Positions 31,307 to 40,943 of a stretch of DNA of 64,000 bases are shown here, piece by piece; position 1 is the stretch's first letter, and every line of letters starts with the position of its first letter. The position numbers and the translations under genes were made by a program. The stretch spans positions 20,001 to 84,000 of the forward strand of contig JADJZY010000016.1 of the NCBI GenBank assembly GCA_016715505.1, written 5' to 3'. The notes beneath the pieces are model-generated. The model made no database searches. It saw only the letters and a list, made by a program, of their open reading frames with translations, and was not told where the DNA came from. Source of the DNA: Bacteroidota bacterium (GTDB lineage Bacteria; Bacteroidota; Bacteroidia; Chitinophagales; Chitinophagaceae).

Positions 31307-31414
31307 TCATTTTACCATCAAGGGGGCATTCTCGGACCTTGGGACCATTAGTTAGATTAAAACTGCTAAAATTGGCTTTTAATTCGTACCTTCGCCCGCT
31401 CAAAAAAAGAACAA

Positions 31415-32790
31415 ATGGCAGTTGTAACGCAGGAAAATATTGGTTTATACCACGAAAAAATAAGTATCAGTTTGTCGAAAGAAGATTATATGCCTTCTGT
31501 CGATAAAGCAATTAAACAATATAGTAAAAATGCGAGTATCCCGGGATTCCGAAAGGGTATGGTGCCGCAAGGTTTGATTCGTAAAATGTATGGTCAATCG
31601 GTTTTTGCTGATGAAGTGATTCGTGTAGCCGGAACCAAGTTGGAAGAGCATTTAATCGAAAATAAGGCTGAAATTTTTGCACGTCCTTTGGCAGTTGCCA
31701 GTCAGGATAAATTGGAATTCGATATCAATGCACCCAAAGATTTTGTTTTTGAATTTGAGATCGGCACAAAACCAGCTTTTAATATTCCTCTCATTGAACA
31801 AAAACAAACCGTTGATTTATACAAGGTGATTGTTACCCATGAAATGCTGGATCAGGAAATTGATAACATGTTGTACAAGGCCGGTGAAATGACTGATCCG
31901 GAAGAAGTGACCGAAGAAGATAATGTGTTAAACGTAACTTTTACCAATGCTAATGTAGAAGGAGAATCAACAGAAGAGCCTAAAGACAACTCCTTATTGG
32001 TGAAGTATTTTACACCAGAAATGCAAGCCAAATTAATGGGTGCTAAATCAGGAGATCAGTTTGAAATTATTTTAAAATCTGCTTTTAGCGACAAGGTTTT
32101 ACCAGCCATCATGAAAGATTTAGGATTAAATCCCCAGGATGAAAATCAGCAAGCTCAATCCTATCAAATGAACATCACAAAAGTGGGATTGGTAAAAAAG
32201 CACCATTGACCCAAGAAACATTTGATAAAATTTTTCCGGGAAGAGGTTTGGAGGATGAACAGTCCTTTCGGGATGCAGTCACTGCAGAAATTCAAAAATA
32301 TTGGGAGGATCAGGCAAAGATCAGATTACACAACGAACTTTTTGAAAGACTGGTACATGAAACGCCGATTGAATTACCCGTTCCCTTCTTGAAAAGATGG
32401 TTAAGTGTTGGTGGTGAAACTTACAAATCACCTGAGCAAGTTGAAAAGGAATTTGGTGGTTTTGAACATTCATTAAGATGGCAATTAATAACAGATCGTA
32501 TCATTGAAGAAAACCAAATTCAAGTAGAACAAGAAGAGCTTGAAATGGCTGCAAGAATGCAAATCATGAGTTATTTTGGTCAATATGGGAATATGCCTGC
32601 AATGGATGCTGACTGGATCGAACCATTTGTAAAAAAACAATTGGGCGATCAGAAGTTTAAGGATGAACTTTATGGTAAAATCATTACGGACAAGGTGTTT
32701 TACACGTTAGAGAATTCGTTGACCATTGCAGAACATGATTTGAGTTTAGATGAATTCATCAACAAACCCATGCCTCACCATCATCATTAA
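31415..32790 (+). CDS. tig: Trigger factor, ribosome-associated peptidyl-prolyl isomerase (frame interrupted)
   Basis: Folds nascent chains at the ribosome exit. The ribosome-docking signature 'IPGFRKGMVPQGLI' is near residue 46. As read, the frame stops at 32207 after 'LVKKHH', and the C-terminal helical domain continues in another frame. One extra A in the run at 32194-32199 gives 'LVKKAPLTQETFDKIFPG' and a 458-residue protein, the normal length. The sequence at the break, A_AAA_AAG in the zero frame, is also a classical slippery heptamer for -1 frameshifting; I think a missing base more likely, since eight similar breaks lie nearby in other sequence contexts. A TACCTTCG box at 31387-31394 may be the promoter. 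Confidence 0.93.
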
Positions 32791-32813
32791 TCCAAATACA
32801 TAAATAAATTGTT

Positions 32814-32839
32814 AAAGCACCCGTATGGTGCTTTTTTTT
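32814..32839 (+). terminator. Rho-independent terminator of tig
   Basis: AAAGCACC (32814-32821) pairs with GGTGCTTT (32827-32834) over a 5-nt loop, followed by a T run. Confidence 0.92.
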
Positions 32840-32989
32840 ATGTTTATAAGATTTTTAATCTATTGATAAATAATGATGTACATATTTTATCTTACGTATA
32901 TATAACTCAATAATAATTTAACCTGAATAAGGTTGCAATACCGTTTTCTTTGGCTTAATTTTGGCTTCTTTTAACAAAACACATATTAT

Positions 32990-35152
32990 ATGCTAAAACG
33001 TTTAACCCTTATGGCCACAGTTATTGTGGCATTATTTGCTTTGAAGGCAAATGCACAATGTGGTTCTGGCGCTTCAATCACTGTCGAGGAATCGAGGTGC
33101 GAGGCAACCGGAGTCATTAGTGCATCTGGTGCTTCCGGCGTAGGACCCTTTATGTATGATTTTTCGGCTTATCCGATTGATTATGCTTATACCGGACCAA
33201 CCGCCACTTCTACCATCACCGCTTTAAATCCGGGAAGTTATACCCTTCGGATTATCGATCAAGGTGATAATAACTGCTTTACCGAGTATGTCATCAACGT
33301 ACCTGGAAACTACGTGCAACCATTGATGAATACTTCAACGGTGGATGTTTTTAATTGTTATAACGGGACCAATGGCTCAATTACCGCCGCTTTGGTGGAT
33401 GGTCGTCTGCCTTACAGTTACGAAATTATTGCAGGTCCAATGGGTGTAGGTACAACCAATACCACCGGGTTCTTTGATAATTTAGGCGCAGGTACTTATG
33501 ATGTTCGTGGATATGACAGTTGTGGAAATTTTCAAACTCGTCAGGTAACCATCAATAATTTTCTCTTTGCTGTATCTAACCCCGTTGTGACTAAAACAGG
33601 ATGCGGACAATATTCTTGGGATGCGGTTTCATTAAATCCTCCGGGAATGTCTGGTTATTCCTATCGGGTGAAAGATGCGGGTGGTTTTATCATCGCAAGT
33701 TCGCCAACATTACCCATCACTTTTTCACACCCCGATCAATCCATTGCAGTAGCTTCTGTTTGTGTGGTTGATGCTTGTGGCAGTGAAGTATGTTCAGGAT
33801 TTACGGTTGCTGATTGGGGATTCTGCGGTGCCAATAGTTATTATGCATCATGTAATACTTGGACCATTGACGGCGTTTGTATTTCTGGTTCACCCATCGG
33901 GCCATTGACTTATGGTTGGGTTAGAGCTGCAGGAGATACCGTTTGGACTTCAACTGAGCCAACATTAGGAACTCCGTTTACCATTACAAAACCATCGCCA
34001 TTGGATTATTGGTGGTCTTCATTCGTGGTAAAAGATGGTTGTGGTGTAATGAAAGGTGAACAAAATGAAATTTTCCTTGATATGTGGTCAGGACAAGACA
34101 TCGCTTTCACTTCTTGTACCGAGGCGACTTTCACGGCCTATCCTTCACATTCATTTCAAGCTCCGTTAAATTATTCTTTGAACGGTGGCCCATCACAATC
34201 GAGTGGTACATTTACCAACTTAACAGATGGTAATTATACGATAACCATCACAGATGCTTGCGGAGAGACCGCTGAGCAAACCCGATTCTTTGATCATACT
34301 TGGGAAATATTTGGTTTCAGTGAACCTTATTGTACCCTGGGTGAATTTAATAATTACGTATCTGTAAATCGTAGAATGAAGCCACCTATTACTTATGAGC
34401 AATGGGATGCTTCATATTCATCTGTATTGGCTACGCAAACATGGACTGATCCGAATAATATGTTCAGTGCTTGGCAGAATTTTAATGATTGGTATGCAAA
34501 TATGACTTTTATCGGTATGCCGAATACAGTATATAATTATGTAGCTACAGATGATTGTGGTCGTAAGGATACTGTTACAATCACGAATGGACCAAACGGC
34601 CACGTTCCCAATACATTGACAACTTCAGTTACACCACTTTGCGTAAATAAAGGAAACATTACCTCTGTTTATACTTCTGATAATCCTTATTGGAACTCTG
34701 CCATTTTTGATGTGTGGAATCTGAATACAGGGGCAATCGTGATGATGGGTGGAAATACCTCAAACACGAATGGTAGCATTTCATGGAATAATTTGGACAC
34801 AGGTACTTATGTGATTAAAATGAAATTACAAAACTGTTCGGAAGAATTATTTGATACCGTAAAAATTGAAAAATATGTTCAGCCACGTTTACGTAAATCA
34901 ATTGCATTCAATTGTGCGGGTGGAGATGTAAATGTTGTTGGTTCTACCAAAGGCGGTTTGAAACCATATCAATATGAAATTTTCCAAACCTTCCCAACCA
35001 ATAATCCTGTTCCTCCCCAAGCGAGTAATATTTTTACCTTGACAGGTTCTTATACATTGGTGCGTTTACGTGTGATTGATGCATGTGGAAATACATCACT
35101 GCAGGATCTGGCGGTAAGACCTCCCGCTCAACCGCTCATTAAAGTTGTATAA
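32990..35152 (+). CDS. Giant T9SS surface protein, N-terminal part (ends at an in-frame TAA)
   Basis: 720 residues with signal peptide 'VALFALKANAQ'. The body is built of beta-rich modules resembling SprB-type repeats: phrases such as 'NGSITAALVDGRLPYSYEI', 'LNPGSYTLRIID', 'LGAGTYDVRGYDSCGN' and 'LTDGNYTITITDACGE' recur about every 90-100 residues. The frame closes with TAA at 35150, but the same frame is open on both sides and the next part has neither a signal peptide nor a ribosome-binding site of its own. I therefore think both parts are one protein of about 1,950 residues, likely surface adhesin or gliding-related. Confidence 0.82.
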   Translation: MLKRLTLMATVIVALFALKANAQCGSGASITVEESRCEATGVISASGASGVGPFMYDFSAYPIDYAYTGPTATSTITALNPGSYTLRIIDQGDNNCFTEYVINVPGNYVQPLMNTSTVDVFNCYNGTNGSITAALVDGRLPYSYEIIAGPMGVGTTNTTGFFDNLGAGTYDVRGYDSCGNFQTRQVTINNFLFAVSNPVVTKTGCGQYSWDAVSLNPPGMSGYSYRVKDAGGFIIASSPTLPITFSHPDQSIAVASVCVVDACGSEVCSGFTVADWGFCGANSYYASCNTWTIDGVCISGSPIGPLTYGWVRAAGDTVWTSTEPTLGTPFTITKPSPLDYWWSSFVVKDGCGVMKGEQNEIFLDMWSGQDIAFTSCTEATFTAYPSHSFQAPLNYSLNGGPSQSSGTFTNLTDGNYTITITDACGETAEQTRFFDHTWEIFGFSEPYCTLGEFNNYVSVNRRMKPPITYEQWDASYSSVLATQTWTDPNNMFSAWQNFNDWYANMTFIGMPNTVYNYVATDDCGRKDTVTITNGPNGHVPNTLTTSVTPLCVNKGNITSVYTSDNPYWNSAIFDVWNLNTGAIVMMGGNTSNTNGSISWNNLDTGTYVIKMKLQNCSEELFDTVKIEKYVQPRLRKSIAFNCAGGDVNVVGSTKGGLKPYQYEIFQTFPTNNPVPPQASNIFTLTGSYTLVRLRVIDACGNTSLQDLAVRPPAQPLIKVV

Positions 35153-35176
35153 AAATTACCGGTTTCTAACTTGAAT

Positions 35177-38100
35177 ATGTTGAATCTTTATGTTGATTCA
35201 ATTTATACAGGTGCGACTTACGAATGGCGTTCACCCAACAACACTGTTTTAGGTACTTCGGCTTCTTTAGACTTACCCGTTGCTGTAACTGACACAGGCG
35301 TTTATTCTTGCCATGTTATGATTCCGGGAACTTGTTATGATGATACAGCGACCTTCCATTTACGTGCAAAAGAATTTGGTTGTTATGCCCATTTAGGAAA
35401 CTATGTTTGGAATGATACCGATGTTGATGGTGTGCAAGATGCTGGTGAAGTTGGAGTTGCTGGTGTTACCGTTACATTGTATGATAATAGCAACACAATT
35501 ATCGCAACAACAGTTACGGATGCTTATGGATATTATTTGTTTGCTAACTTAAATCCGGATACTTATCATGTTGGATTTACTTTACCTTCTAACTATGTAT
35601 TTAGTCCATCAAATCAAGGCGGCGATGATACGAAAGATTCAGATCCGAATATCGTTAGTGGTCTGACAGGTGACTATACGTTGGTTGCTGGTGACAGCAA
35701 TATGACTGTGGATGCAGGTATTTATATGCCTGTACCTACTACTGCTTGTTTAGGTAATTATATCTGGAATGATCTGAATCAGAATGGTGTTCAGGATGCC
35801 AATGAATTAGGAATTTCTGGTGTGACTGTTACTTTGTATGATGCTTCTGGAAATCCAATTGCGGCTACGGTAACCGATGCCAATGGATTATATTATTTCT
35901 GTAATTTGACTCCGGCTACTTATAGTGTAGGTGTATCATTACCGATTGGATATATTTTCAGTCCGATTGACCAAGGAGGCAACGATGCTACAGACAGTGA
36001 TGTTGATCCGAATACCGGAATGACTACTCAAGTAACACTCGCTCCTGGCGAAAATAACTTTACTTTAGATGCAGGTGTATATGCTCAAAGCAATATGCAG
36101 GCTTCATTAGGAAACTATGTTTGGTATGATAACAATGTTAACGGTGTTCAGGATGCCAGCGAAGGTGGTGTACAAGGTGTTACAGCTACCTTATATGGTT
36201 CAGATGGAACAACAGTGATTGCTACAACTATTACGGATGAATTTGGATATTATATCTTTAATAATCTGACACCGGGTGACTATGTTTTAGGTTTCAGTAA
36301 TCTGCCTGCAGGATACGTTTTATCAACGAATGATCAAGGTGGAAGTGATGCTATGGACTCTGATGCGGATCCATTGACAGCTAAAACACCAGTGATCAAT
36401 TTGTCTGCTGGTGAGAATGATATGACTTGGGATGCAGGAATCAATAATCCTGCTGCTCCAATTGGTGCTTTAGGAAATTATGTTTGGTACGATCAGGATA
36501 AAGATGGATTACAAGATCCAAACGAAACCGGTGTTCCAGGAGTTATGGTAACATTGTATGATGGTGCTAGCACAATATTGGCTACAACTTCTACCAATGC
36601 ACAAGGCTATTACATCTTCAATAATTTAGCTGCCGGAAACTATCAGGTTGGATTCTCAAATCTTCCTCCTGGATATCGCCTGACTATTACTGATGCAGGT
36701 TCTAATGATGCGATTGACAGTGACCCGAATGCTGGAACTGGTTTATCGCCAATCGTAGTACTCGGTACTGCAGAAGTAAATTTAACTTTAGATGCAGGTA
36801 TCGTAGAAGCAGGTGGACGAAACGGAACAGCCTCATTAGGTGACATCGTTTGGTTAGATGCGAATCAAGATGGTATTCAGGATGTGAATGAACAAGGTGT
36901 TTCTGGTGTTACAGTTACTTTGTTTGAATCAGATGGAACTACCGTGATTTCAACAACTACAACTGACGCTTTAGGTAATTATATCTTTACTGGATTGAAT
37001 GCAGGAAATTATGTCGTTGGATTTAGTAATATTCCAGCGGGTCATACTTTCACAAATGCCAATCAAGGTTCTGATGATGCATTAGATGCAGATGCTGACG
37101 CTACGAGTGGTGGTAAAACTGGAGTTATTTCTTTGGCTACCGGTGAGGAGAACTTAAGTATCGATGCAGGTGTTTATCCAGCTCCTGGTTTAGCCAGCTT
37201 GGGTAACTTTGTTTGGAATGATTTAAATGTTGATGGTGTGCAGGATGCTTCTGAACCTGGTGTTCCGGGAGTTACCGTAACCTTGTACAGCACAGCTGGT
37301 ACTCCTTTGGCTGTAACTACAACAGACGCGAATGGGTTTTACCAATTTACCGGTTTGAATCCTGATACTTATTATGTAGAGTTTACCAATTTACCTGCTG
37401 GTTTTGAATTTACCGACATCAATGCCGGTGGTGATGATGCATTGGATAGCGATGCAGATCCTATTACCGGTTCATCTCCTTGGGTGACTTTAATCGCAGG
37501 TCAAAACTATCCTGATTTGGATGCTGGTATTTTCACAGAAAAAGCCGGATTGGGTAATTATGTTTGGAATGACCTGAACAACGATGGCATTCAAGATGCA
37601 AACGAACCAGGTATTCCGGGAATCACTGTTACTTTATATGCTGCAGATGGTGTAACGCCAATCTCTTCTACGATTACCAATGCGAATGGTGGATATACAT
37701 TTGTAAACCTGGAGCCAGGTACTTATGTGGTAGGCTTTAGCGGGTTACCTGCTGGTTCTAATTTTAGTAGTCCTGATCAGGGTAGTGATGATGCTTTAGA
37801 TAGTGATGCAAATCCTGCCACGGGTAAAACACCTTCAGTGACATTAAATGCTGGCGACTACAATCCAACCCTGGATGCAGGAATTCATATTCCTCAAGGT
37901 GCTGGTTTGGGTAACTATGTTTGGTTTGATGCTGATCGTGATGGATCACAAGATCCAACTGAACCAGGAGTTCCAGGTGTGACTGTTACACTCTATAATG
38001 CTTCTAGTACACCAATTCGTTCAGCTATCACTGATCAAAATGGTTTCTACTCATTCCCGAATCTTGCTCCTGGATCTTACATGGTAGGATTCAGTACCTT

Positions 38101-38851
38101 ACCTCCAAATCGTGGATTTACTATCCCGGATGCCGGTGGTGATGACGCAGCGGATAGTGATGTGAGTACCAACATTGTGCTTGGTGCAGGAGATATTCCA
38201 TTGTCTGGTAATATTCCATTTGTAACCATCGTCGCAGGTGAATACAATCCTACATTGGATGCCGGTTTAGTGGTTCAATTCCCAACTTCAGTAACAATGT
38301 TACAAGCAAATGCCATCTTACAAGGGAATGTCACTAAAGTGAGCTGGACTACCACGGACGAAAAGGATGTGAATAATTTCAGCATCCAACGTAGTATAGA
38401 TGCCAGCAATTATCAAACGGTTGCTGTGAAAAATGCGAAAGGCAATACCAACGGACAAACAACATACTCTATTTTAGATAATGTTGTTGAATTGATGGAA
38501 TTACCTGTGATTTATTATCGCGTGATCGCCAATGATATCGATGGTCAACAAAGTATGTCAAATGTCGTTTCTGTTCGTCCTCTTCAGGGAGATGATGCCG
38601 TACAGATTTATCCAACGCCATTTACAAATGAATTCACCATCGCTTATCCTTCTGCTGATGCCGGTATCTTGAGTGTTACCCTGACCGATGTTCTTGGAAA
38701 CATCATCACGGTGAAAACAAAAGAAATCGTTTCAGGCACCAATACAATCATCATTGATCAATTAAATAGCCTTGCAAAAGGAACTTATTTTGTCAAGATC
38801 GTGAATGAAACATCTGGTGAGCAATACATCAAAAAACTGTTGAAAAAATAA
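35177..38851 (+). CDS. Giant T9SS surface protein, C-terminal part: eight SdrD-B-like repeats and type A sorting domain
   Basis: Same frame as the preceding part, after the TAA at 35150. The first 70 residues end the N-terminal architecture with an Ig-like strand pattern ('YEWRSPNNTVLG'). Eight tandem SdrD-B-like domains of 115-130 residues follow, each opening 'LGN.VW.D....G.QD..E.G..GV.VTLY' and closing 'LDAGI'. The Asp-rich loops suggest calcium binding. After the repeats comes a fibronectin-like segment ('VSWTTTDEKDVNNFSIQRS') and a type A T9SS sorting domain starting 'IYPTPFTNEFTI' and ending 'QYIKKLLKK'. Likely an extended cell-surface stalk or adhesin. Confidence 0.88.
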   Translation: MLNLYVDSIYTGATYEWRSPNNTVLGTSASLDLPVAVTDTGVYSCHVMIPGTCYDDTATFHLRAKEFGCYAHLGNYVWNDTDVDGVQDAGEVGVAGVTVTLYDNSNTIIATTVTDAYGYYLFANLNPDTYHVGFTLPSNYVFSPSNQGGDDTKDSDPNIVSGLTGDYTLVAGDSNMTVDAGIYMPVPTTACLGNYIWNDLNQNGVQDANELGISGVTVTLYDASGNPIAATVTDANGLYYFCNLTPATYSVGVSLPIGYIFSPIDQGGNDATDSDVDPNTGMTTQVTLAPGENNFTLDAGVYAQSNMQASLGNYVWYDNNVNGVQDASEGGVQGVTATLYGSDGTTVIATTITDEFGYYIFNNLTPGDYVLGFSNLPAGYVLSTNDQGGSDAMDSDADPLTAKTPVINLSAGENDMTWDAGINNPAAPIGALGNYVWYDQDKDGLQDPNETGVPGVMVTLYDGASTILATTSTNAQGYYIFNNLAAGNYQVGFSNLPPGYRLTITDAGSNDAIDSDPNAGTGLSPIVVLGTAEVNLTLDAGIVEAGGRNGTASLGDIVWLDANQDGIQDVNEQGVSGVTVTLFESDGTTVISTTTTDALGNYIFTGLNAGNYVVGFSNIPAGHTFTNANQGSDDALDADADATSGGKTGVISLATGEENLSIDAGVYPAPGLASLGNFVWNDLNVDGVQDASEPGVPGVTVTLYSTAGTPLAVTTTDANGFYQFTGLNPDTYYVEFTNLPAGFEFTDINAGGDDALDSDADPITGSSPWVTLIAGQNYPDLDAGIFTEKAGLGNYVWNDLNNDGIQDANEPGIPGITVTLYAADGVTPISSTITNANGGYTFVNLEPGTYVVGFSGLPAGSNFSSPDQGSDDALDSDANPATGKTPSVTLNAGDYNPTLDAGIHIPQGAGLGNYVWFDADRDGSQDPTEPGVPGVTVTLYNASSTPIRSAITDQNGFYSFPNLAPGSYMVGFSTLPPNRGFTIPDAGGDDAADSDVSTNIVLGAGDIPLSGNIPFVTIVAGEYNPTLDAGLVVQFPTSVTMLQANAILQGNVTKVSWTTTDEKDVNNFSIQRSIDASNYQTVAVKNAKGNTNGQTTYSILDNVVELMELPVIYYRVIANDIDGQQSMSNVVSVRPLQGDDAVQIYPTPFTNEFTIAYPSADAGILSVTLTDVLGNIITVKTKEIVSGTNTIIIDQLNSLAKGTYFVKIVNETSGEQYIKKLLKK
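35393..38274 (+). repeat. Tandem array of eight SdrD-B-like domain repeats
   Basis: Eight protein-coding units of about 345-400 bp. Opening motifs are at roughly 35393, 35750, 36107, 36467, 36833, 37196, 37547 and 37904. Units differ widely in DNA sequence while keeping protein motifs, so the array is old rather than freshly duplicated. Confidence 0.85.
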
Positions 38852-38870
38852 AACAGTTTAAATAGATATG

Positions 38871-38902
38871 AAAAGCCGTCCTCAATTGAGGGCGGCTTTT
38901 TA
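38871..38902 (+). terminator. Rho-independent terminator after the giant surface protein
   Basis: AAAAGCCG-CCTC / GAGG-CGGCTTTT stem with an AATT loop and T run (38871-38902). The remaining 258 bp to the next gene show nothing I can name. Confidence 0.88.
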
Positions 38903-39160
38903 GTTGATAAATCTAATGAATGGATTGATCTCACTCTCTGCGATTTAGCATAACTTTGAGTAATAAAGATGAAGTTTTTTACATGGCCCAATTTTCCATA
39001 CGAAGGATGGATTTGTGATCAGGCGATTTGCTATTTTCTTCAACCTTCTGCTTTTGTTCTTCAAATAAATACAAAGCAAGAGCGGAAGGTCTAAATCGGT
39101 TTATCTTGGTACGATTATGTAAAGCATTCATCGAAATCATTCAATTAAATAAACGACCCT

Positions 39161-39706
39161 ATGTTATTTGGAAAAGAAATAAAATTACCGGAGAATGCCA
39201 CTGAACAATTGGCAGAATCCAATCAGCTTTTAGATTTGATAACACCCGTTGTTCAAAAGGTAGATTCCAATCAAGCCCTTTATCTTCTGGGTAAGAGTTG
39301 GGATTATCTGGTTGAATATTTGATGTATATCTTGGCCGCACTTTGTTTCGGATTTATTTTTATCATGCATACGGTATTCCCATTTCATATTATGGATGAA
39401 ATACTGCATCGGGATATTTTTAAAAATGCATTATCCAACGAAGGTGATTTTAAAACCTTTAACCTCGCTATCAAAGGTCTGGTGGCTCTAATCGCAATTT
39501 TGTTCATTGTGATAGGGTGGGGGAAACGAAGAACCCGGCAACATCGGCAAATGTTACGTGAAACTTCTCAAACTTTGAAAAAAATACAAAATCAGTTTTC
39601 GGAAAAACAAAAAACGCTTCAACAATTAGTCGGACAATCATCTACTCCGGGGGCTTTACACCGGGTAGAACCGAAACCATTTACAGACCTTCCATCAACG
39701 CAATAA
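39161..39706 (+). CDS. Hypothetical inner-membrane protein with two transmembrane helices
   Basis: 181 residues. Helices are seen near 51-71 ('LMYILAALCFGFIFIMHTVF') and 109-127 ('GLVALIAILFIVIGW'), followed by a basic stop-transfer stretch 'GKRRTRQHRQ' and a coiled-coil-like tail ('LKKIQNQFSEKQKTLQQL'). No family recognised. Its 3' end overlaps the convergent trmD by 12 bp. Role unknown. Confidence 0.68.
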   Translation: MLFGKEIKLPENATEQLAESNQLLDLITPVVQKVDSNQALYLLGKSWDYLVEYLMYILAALCFGFIFIMHTVFPFHIMDEILHRDIFKNALSNEGDFKTFNLAIKGLVALIAILFIVIGWGKRRTRQHRQMLRETSQTLKKIQNQFSEKQKTLQQLVGQSSTPGALHRVEPKPFTDLPSTQ

Positions 39707-40369
39707 ATCCGGACGCCTTTCTTCTGTGCGTTTTAGCGCTTCTTCTTGTCGCCACTCCTCAATATTTTTAAAGTGGCCACTCAAAAGAACATCCGGAACT
39801 TTTATTCCACGCCATTCAGCAGGCCTTGTATAAACAGGGGGTGCAAGAAGTCCATCCTGATGTGAGTCGGTCAACGCAGAAGTTTCATCATTTAATACTC
39901 CGGGAATTAAACGTCCGATACAATCTACAAGCACCGCCGCGCCTAGTTCTCCACCACTCATCACATAATCGCCTATAGATATTTCTTCGGTAACATACAC
40001 ATCCCGAATACGCTGGTCAATGCCCTTATAATGCCCGCATATCATCATCAGATTTTCAAACAATGAAAGGCGGTTACATGTTTGCTGATTCAAAGTTTTT
40101 CCATCCGGGGTTAAATAGATGATCTGATCATAGGTGCGTTCTGCTTTTAAACTTTCGATGGCTTTCTCTAAGGGTTCGCACATCATCACCATTCCGGCAC
40201 CACCACCAAATTGCGTATCGTCGACTTGCCCATATTTGTTGATGGCAAACTGACGTAATTGATGAACATGTATTTCTAGTAGGCCTTTTTCTTGTGCCCT
40301 TTTCATCATCGAATGTTTGAAAGGACTTTCAAGGAGCTCAGGCATCACAGTAATAATATCTATTCGCAT
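39695..40369 (-). CDS. trmD: tRNA (guanine-N1)-methyltransferase TrmD
   Basis: 224 residues. Methylates G37 of tRNAs reading codons that begin with C or G-rich first bases, preventing frameshifts. SPOUT knot signatures: 'RIDIITVMPELLESPF' at the start, 'GGGAGMVMMCEPL' near residue 56, 'CGHYKGIDQRIRDVY' near 110, and 'GDYVMSGGELGAAVLVD' near 132. Slightly shorter than the E. coli enzyme, as in other Bacteroidota. It is 9 bp downstream of rimM, the usual ribosome/tRNA pair. Confidence 0.97.
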   Translation of the reverse strand: MRIDIITVMPELLESPFKHSMMKRAQEKGLLEIHVHQLRQFAINKYGQVDDTQFGGGAGMVMMCEPLEKAIESLKAERTYDQIIYLTPDGKTLNQQTCNRLSLFENLMMICGHYKGIDQRIRDVYVTEEISIGDYVMSGGELGAAVLVDCIGRLIPGVLNDETSALTDSHQDGLLAPPVYTRPAEWRGIKVPDVLLSGHFKNIEEWRQEEALKRTEERRPDLLR

Positions 40370-40378
40370 ACATCCATT

Positions 40379-40888
40379 TTATAGATCCAATAATCCTGCT
40401 GGAATTTCCATTTTTAAAATCTTCTGATCTTCATTCTTGTGTAAGACCAAATTTTCATTTAAGGGAATGGTCACTACTTTTTGTTCAAAGGCTACTTCTG
40501 CTAAAAATATAGCACCATGACTCAATACATCCTGAATAGGACCGATTGGTTTTTCATCCTGATCCATGACCAGATACCCTAATACATCTTTCCAATTGTG
40601 CGTTTTTGCCAATGGCAGATTTTTTGTGTTGATGAGATAACAGTCTTTATTGAGTAAATCACGCGCTTCTTCTCTTGATTGTATTTCTTCAAAATGAACC
40701 AGCCATTCTCCTTCGGCAGTATCCCGAATTTGATCAATAAAAAACGGGATACGACTACCGGGAAATAATTCGATCAATAAAGCATCACCCACTTGCAATG
40801 CAGCCTTTTTAGTAATCTGATGCGCTATCACCAAATCGCCACGAACTCCATGAACGGATTTAATATTGGCGACTTGAATCATTTGCAT
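40379..40888 (-). CDS. rimM: Ribosome maturation factor RimM
   Basis: 169 residues. Assists 30S head assembly by binding S19. N-terminal beta-barrel with 'VANIKSVHGVRGDLVI' near residue 6, linker 'EEARDLLNKDCYL' near 85, and the PRC-barrel domain from about 100 ('WKDVLGYLVMDQDEKPIG'), ending 'EIPAGLLDL', the usual family C-terminus. Directly upstream of trmD in the same unit. Confidence 0.95.
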   Translation of the reverse strand: MQMIQVANIKSVHGVRGDLVIAHQITKKAALQVGDALLIELFPGSRIPFFIDQIRDTAEGEWLVHFEEIQSREEARDLLNKDCYLINTKNLPLAKTHNWKDVLGYLVMDQDEKPIGPIQDVLSHGAIFLAEVAFEQKVVTIPLNENLVLHKNEDQKILKMEIPAGLLDL

Positions 40889-40943
40889 AAGCGTTGATTT
40901 TATATTTAATCTTCCATCCCCCCTTTAAGAAATAAACAGAAGA

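Noticed and set aside
21208..38851. Reassigned TAG or TAA codons to explain the three in-frame stops
   Set aside because: Normal genes here end with TAA and TAG, and nothing else suggests an altered code.
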